Assembly: GCA_030248215.1 (NCBI GenBank)
Contig: JASANG010000668.1
Location: forward strand, 124,001 to 188,000
Direction: 5' to 3'
DNA length: 64,000 bases
Origin: Enoplolaimus lenunculus
Taxonomy: Eukaryota; Nematoda; Enoplea; Enoplida; Thoracostomopsidae
In this document: in pieces, positions 63,001 through 64,000 of the stretch
How positions within the stretch are numbered: the first letter of the stretch is position 1
Layout: the number at the start of each line of letters is the position of its first letter
The notes under the pieces: generated by a model
Database searches by the model: none
Told to the model about the DNA's origin: nothing
What the model saw: only the letters and a program-made list of their open reading frames with translations
Translations under genes and position numbers: made by a program

Positions 63001-63845
63001 AGTTTAAGTAAAACTCAAATAGCTGGACGGACTAAACTAAACTAGAATTTTAAGTTTTAGTTAAACTAGCATATTTTTAATATTAACAAGACTTTAAGTA
63101 AGCTTATTTTTAGTTTAAGTAACAAATTCAACCCAGAAATTACGTGTATCCAAGAGTTCATTAAGCTTAGCTTATACTAAAAATAAGTCAGATTTTAAAT
63201 TAGTCTAAGCGTAAACCTACCTGTTACTTTAGTTAATTTAGAATGTTAGTTTAATACGGCTGGATTAGCTTAAGTTTAAATCAAGTTAGTTTAAGCTTTT
63301 AGAGACGAAAAACATCTGTAGTACTGCAACTTGAAACGAACTATTATTTTAATATATTAAAAATTTGACTTGAAATTTACTTATTATCCTAGCTGTCAAT
63401 CCTTTTGTGACTTACCTTAATTAAACAATGAATAATTTCAATTATGCTTATCGTTAAGCATCCAATTTTGACATGACAACACTGGCAAACAAAGCAACAC
63501 GTACAGTTGTAGTTTTCTTCCCACGGATCAAATATTACAATTGATGCTGTTTCTGCATTTGAAATTGTGGGTCGTTGGGCACATCCGCAATACTGACGCT
63601 CTTTGTCCGGTTGTAAATATCGGTTCCGGTCTGAAATGCAACATTCATATATAAAGTACCGCATTCATGCAATGACACTAAAACGATCTCAAATGTTGGG
63701 ACACAATTTTGTAACTGCCAACGCGACTTCTCTGATAAACTTTCATGTGTATTACTTACGGAATCTGAATGCAATTGGGTTAAAACCATATAGGGAGCCG
63801 TTGACCCTGCCGCGCGGACTTTGAGCCTGACAAAATTTATTGGAG
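59808..63845 (-). CDS. LAPTM-like four-transmembrane protein (gene-level entry, 5' end incomplete)
   Basis: Five minus-strand exons join in phase to about 267 residues. A Cys-rich cytoplasmic N-terminus leads into CCHVKIGCLTISIIEIIHC (TM1), then TM2 (ALGYLILISIDLLTAF..), TM3 after GTRQLLIPHLIAIIIRMIYA, and TM4 (AALFAYWCCYTVYALLCM..), with a short basic tail. The CCHV motif before TM1, the GxxxLLIPxL motif before TM3 and the YKYL after TM4 resemble lysosome-associated LAPTM4/5 proteins, so an endolysosomal membrane role is inferred. The loop between TM1 and TM2 is shorter than in vertebrate LAPTM4, and no PPxY motif is seen in the tail. The true start probably lies beyond the right edge of the window. 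Another tetraspan nematode family is possible. The gene converges with the matrix-protein gene. Confidence 0.65.
60240..60395 (+). mobile_element. TTAGGC-bearing MITE fragment in the last LAPTM-like intron
   Basis: Degenerate GCCTAGGCTTAAAG and GACTTAGCCTTAGGAATAGG segments followed by ATACTGTTATGCCCGTGG. Both terminal repeats are lost or eroded. Immediately right, at about 60595-60680, three 27-bp repeats contain CCGGATATCGATATTTTG. Confidence 0.5.
60960..61094 (-). CDS. LAPTM-like exon: TM3
   Basis: Acceptor TGTTTTAG, donor GTATGT, phase 0 at both ends, 45 codons. It opens with GTRQLLIPHLIAIIIRM, aligning with the WLIPFF region of LAPTM4, and ends with DRVDLIGLQYSEE. The frame stays open past the donor to about 60771. 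The exon is ended at GTATGT because that joins TM3 to TM4 in phase with a loop of family-like length. Confidence 0.65.
61180..61320 (+). mobile_element. TTAGGC-bearing MITE, 5' part
   Basis: It begins GACCCATGTAAGATCAGG, keeps GAGCTTTAGACTATTTTTTG and CTTACGCTTA, and breaks off after AGTATGCTTCGAGG with no right terminal repeat. Confidence 0.65.
61815..62425. mobile_element. GTAGCACTTATCACC-type MITE, interrupted
   Basis: Outer ends CCCATATTCTCAAATTTG and ATTTGAGAATACGGCC, with inner GCTAACCAG...GTGATAAGTGCTACAC motifs. Also seen at about 38930-39160 and 47790-47995 (more complete) and partly at 24640-24760. The middle is occupied by the hAT-like insertion. Confidence 0.7.
62006..62384. mobile_element. 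hAT-like element nested in an older MITE
   Basis: Ends CAGGTGTGTAAACGGATAG and CGGATAC.. to AATACACCCTG. The 8-bp duplication is CTAACCAG / CTAATCAG (seven of eight). It splits a MITE with GTGCTAC/CTCAAAT ends that spans about 61815-62425. It lies in the intron between the LAPTM-like TM2 and TM3 exons. Confidence 0.85.
62460..62600 (-). CDS. LAPTM-like exon: TM2
   Basis: Acceptor GTTCTTCAG, donor GTGCGA, phase 0 at both ends, 47 codons. A polar loop (AATVYSEFQRKRHLLTPYSQ) is followed by a 26-residue hydrophobic segment ending VLLVFVAAIQ. The donor abuts a MITE whose end sequence begins about 50 bp downstream on this strand. Confidence 0.7.
62930..63310. other. TTTAAGTTTAGTTAAAC-rich tract in a LAPTM-like intron
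   Basis: Repeated and inverted short motifs (AGTTTAAG, CTTAAACTA-type) make a locally self-complementary, low-complexity intron segment. It has no terminal repeats that would define a transposon. Confidence 0.5.
63416..63630 (-). CDS. LAPTM-like exon: Cys-rich N-terminus and TM1
   Basis: It lies between TTTCAG and GTAAGT on the minus strand, entering with two bases of a codon and leaving in phase 0. It encodes PDKERQYCGCAQRPT, then EENYNCTCCFVCQCC, and HVKIGCLTISIIEIIHCLIK as the first membrane segment. If no upstream exon exists, translation could start at the ATG at 63664, which stays in this frame through the acceptor. Confidence 0.65.
63760..63845 (-). CDS. LAPTM-like gene, possible upstream exon
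   Basis: On the minus strand it lies between a TTATAG acceptor and a strong GTAAGT donor, 129 bp from the next acceptor. In the phase that feeds the LAPTM frame it encodes SNKFCQAQSPRGRVNGS then LYGFNPIAFRF with no stop. There is no ATG in this frame. Another frame across the same DNA is open from an ATG at 63879 but leads to a stop in the next exon. Confidence 0.35.
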
Positions 63846-64000
63846 CTATAACGTCAAACTTCATTACATTGCAAATCACAAGAAATCTTTAAAATTAAAA
63901 ATTGGGTCGCGGGTAGATCTTGTTTAGCGTGAGTATACCGGCTTGTAAAAAATTCTTCGCGGGTAAGTCGCGGTTCGGGTAAAAATCTTTACCCACTTCC

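Overview
This is an AT-rich, repeat-dense invertebrate nuclear window with spliced genes. A nematode is the best fit. The main gene is built from Lustrin/WR1-type six-cysteine modules (WR1 was described as a worm-specific repeat), and (TTAGGC)n, the nematode telomere hexamer, occurs throughout in dispersed elements. The species and order cannot be told from the sequence. No bacterial, viral or retroviral coding sequence was seen.

Layout. Positions 1-32,163 hold no gene I can support. This part consists of miniature inverted-repeat elements (MITEs), hAT-like non-autonomous elements, simple repeats and one tRNA-related SINE. Within it, 8,340-20,690 has an odd A / inverted A / A structure with a T-rich noise block, and it looks more like an assembly or read artefact than biology. 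From 32,164 to 56,622 (+) lies one large gene. I traced 19 exons by consistent splice phases, giving about 1,959 residues. They encode a signal peptide, two four-cysteine peritrophin-like modules, a Pro/Ser/Thr-rich region, 13 Lustrin/WR1 cysteine modules (one exon each), and a Pro-, Gly- and Tyr-rich tail. A secreted extracellular-matrix or cuticle protein is the natural reading. Its introns hold many MITEs and two notable tandem arrays: a 45/43-bp minisatellite in intron 1 and an (AAT)n tract in intron 15. From 56,623 to 59,807 is the convergent intergenic space, dominated by about 16 copies of an 88-bp satellite. From 59,808 to 63,845 (-) lies a second, 5'-incomplete gene for a four-transmembrane LAPTM-like protein. 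Its last codons and stop are contributed by the edge of the 88-bp satellite.

The two genes converge and show no evident functional link. The most distinctive feature is a MITE family with GGCC(C/A)ATGTA inverted ends and 8-bp target duplications. Its interior carries degenerate TTAGGC arrays, and there are about 20 full or partial copies here, including one or more in most of the longer introns of the matrix-protein gene. All exon calls rest on reading the DNA; no transcript or database search was available.
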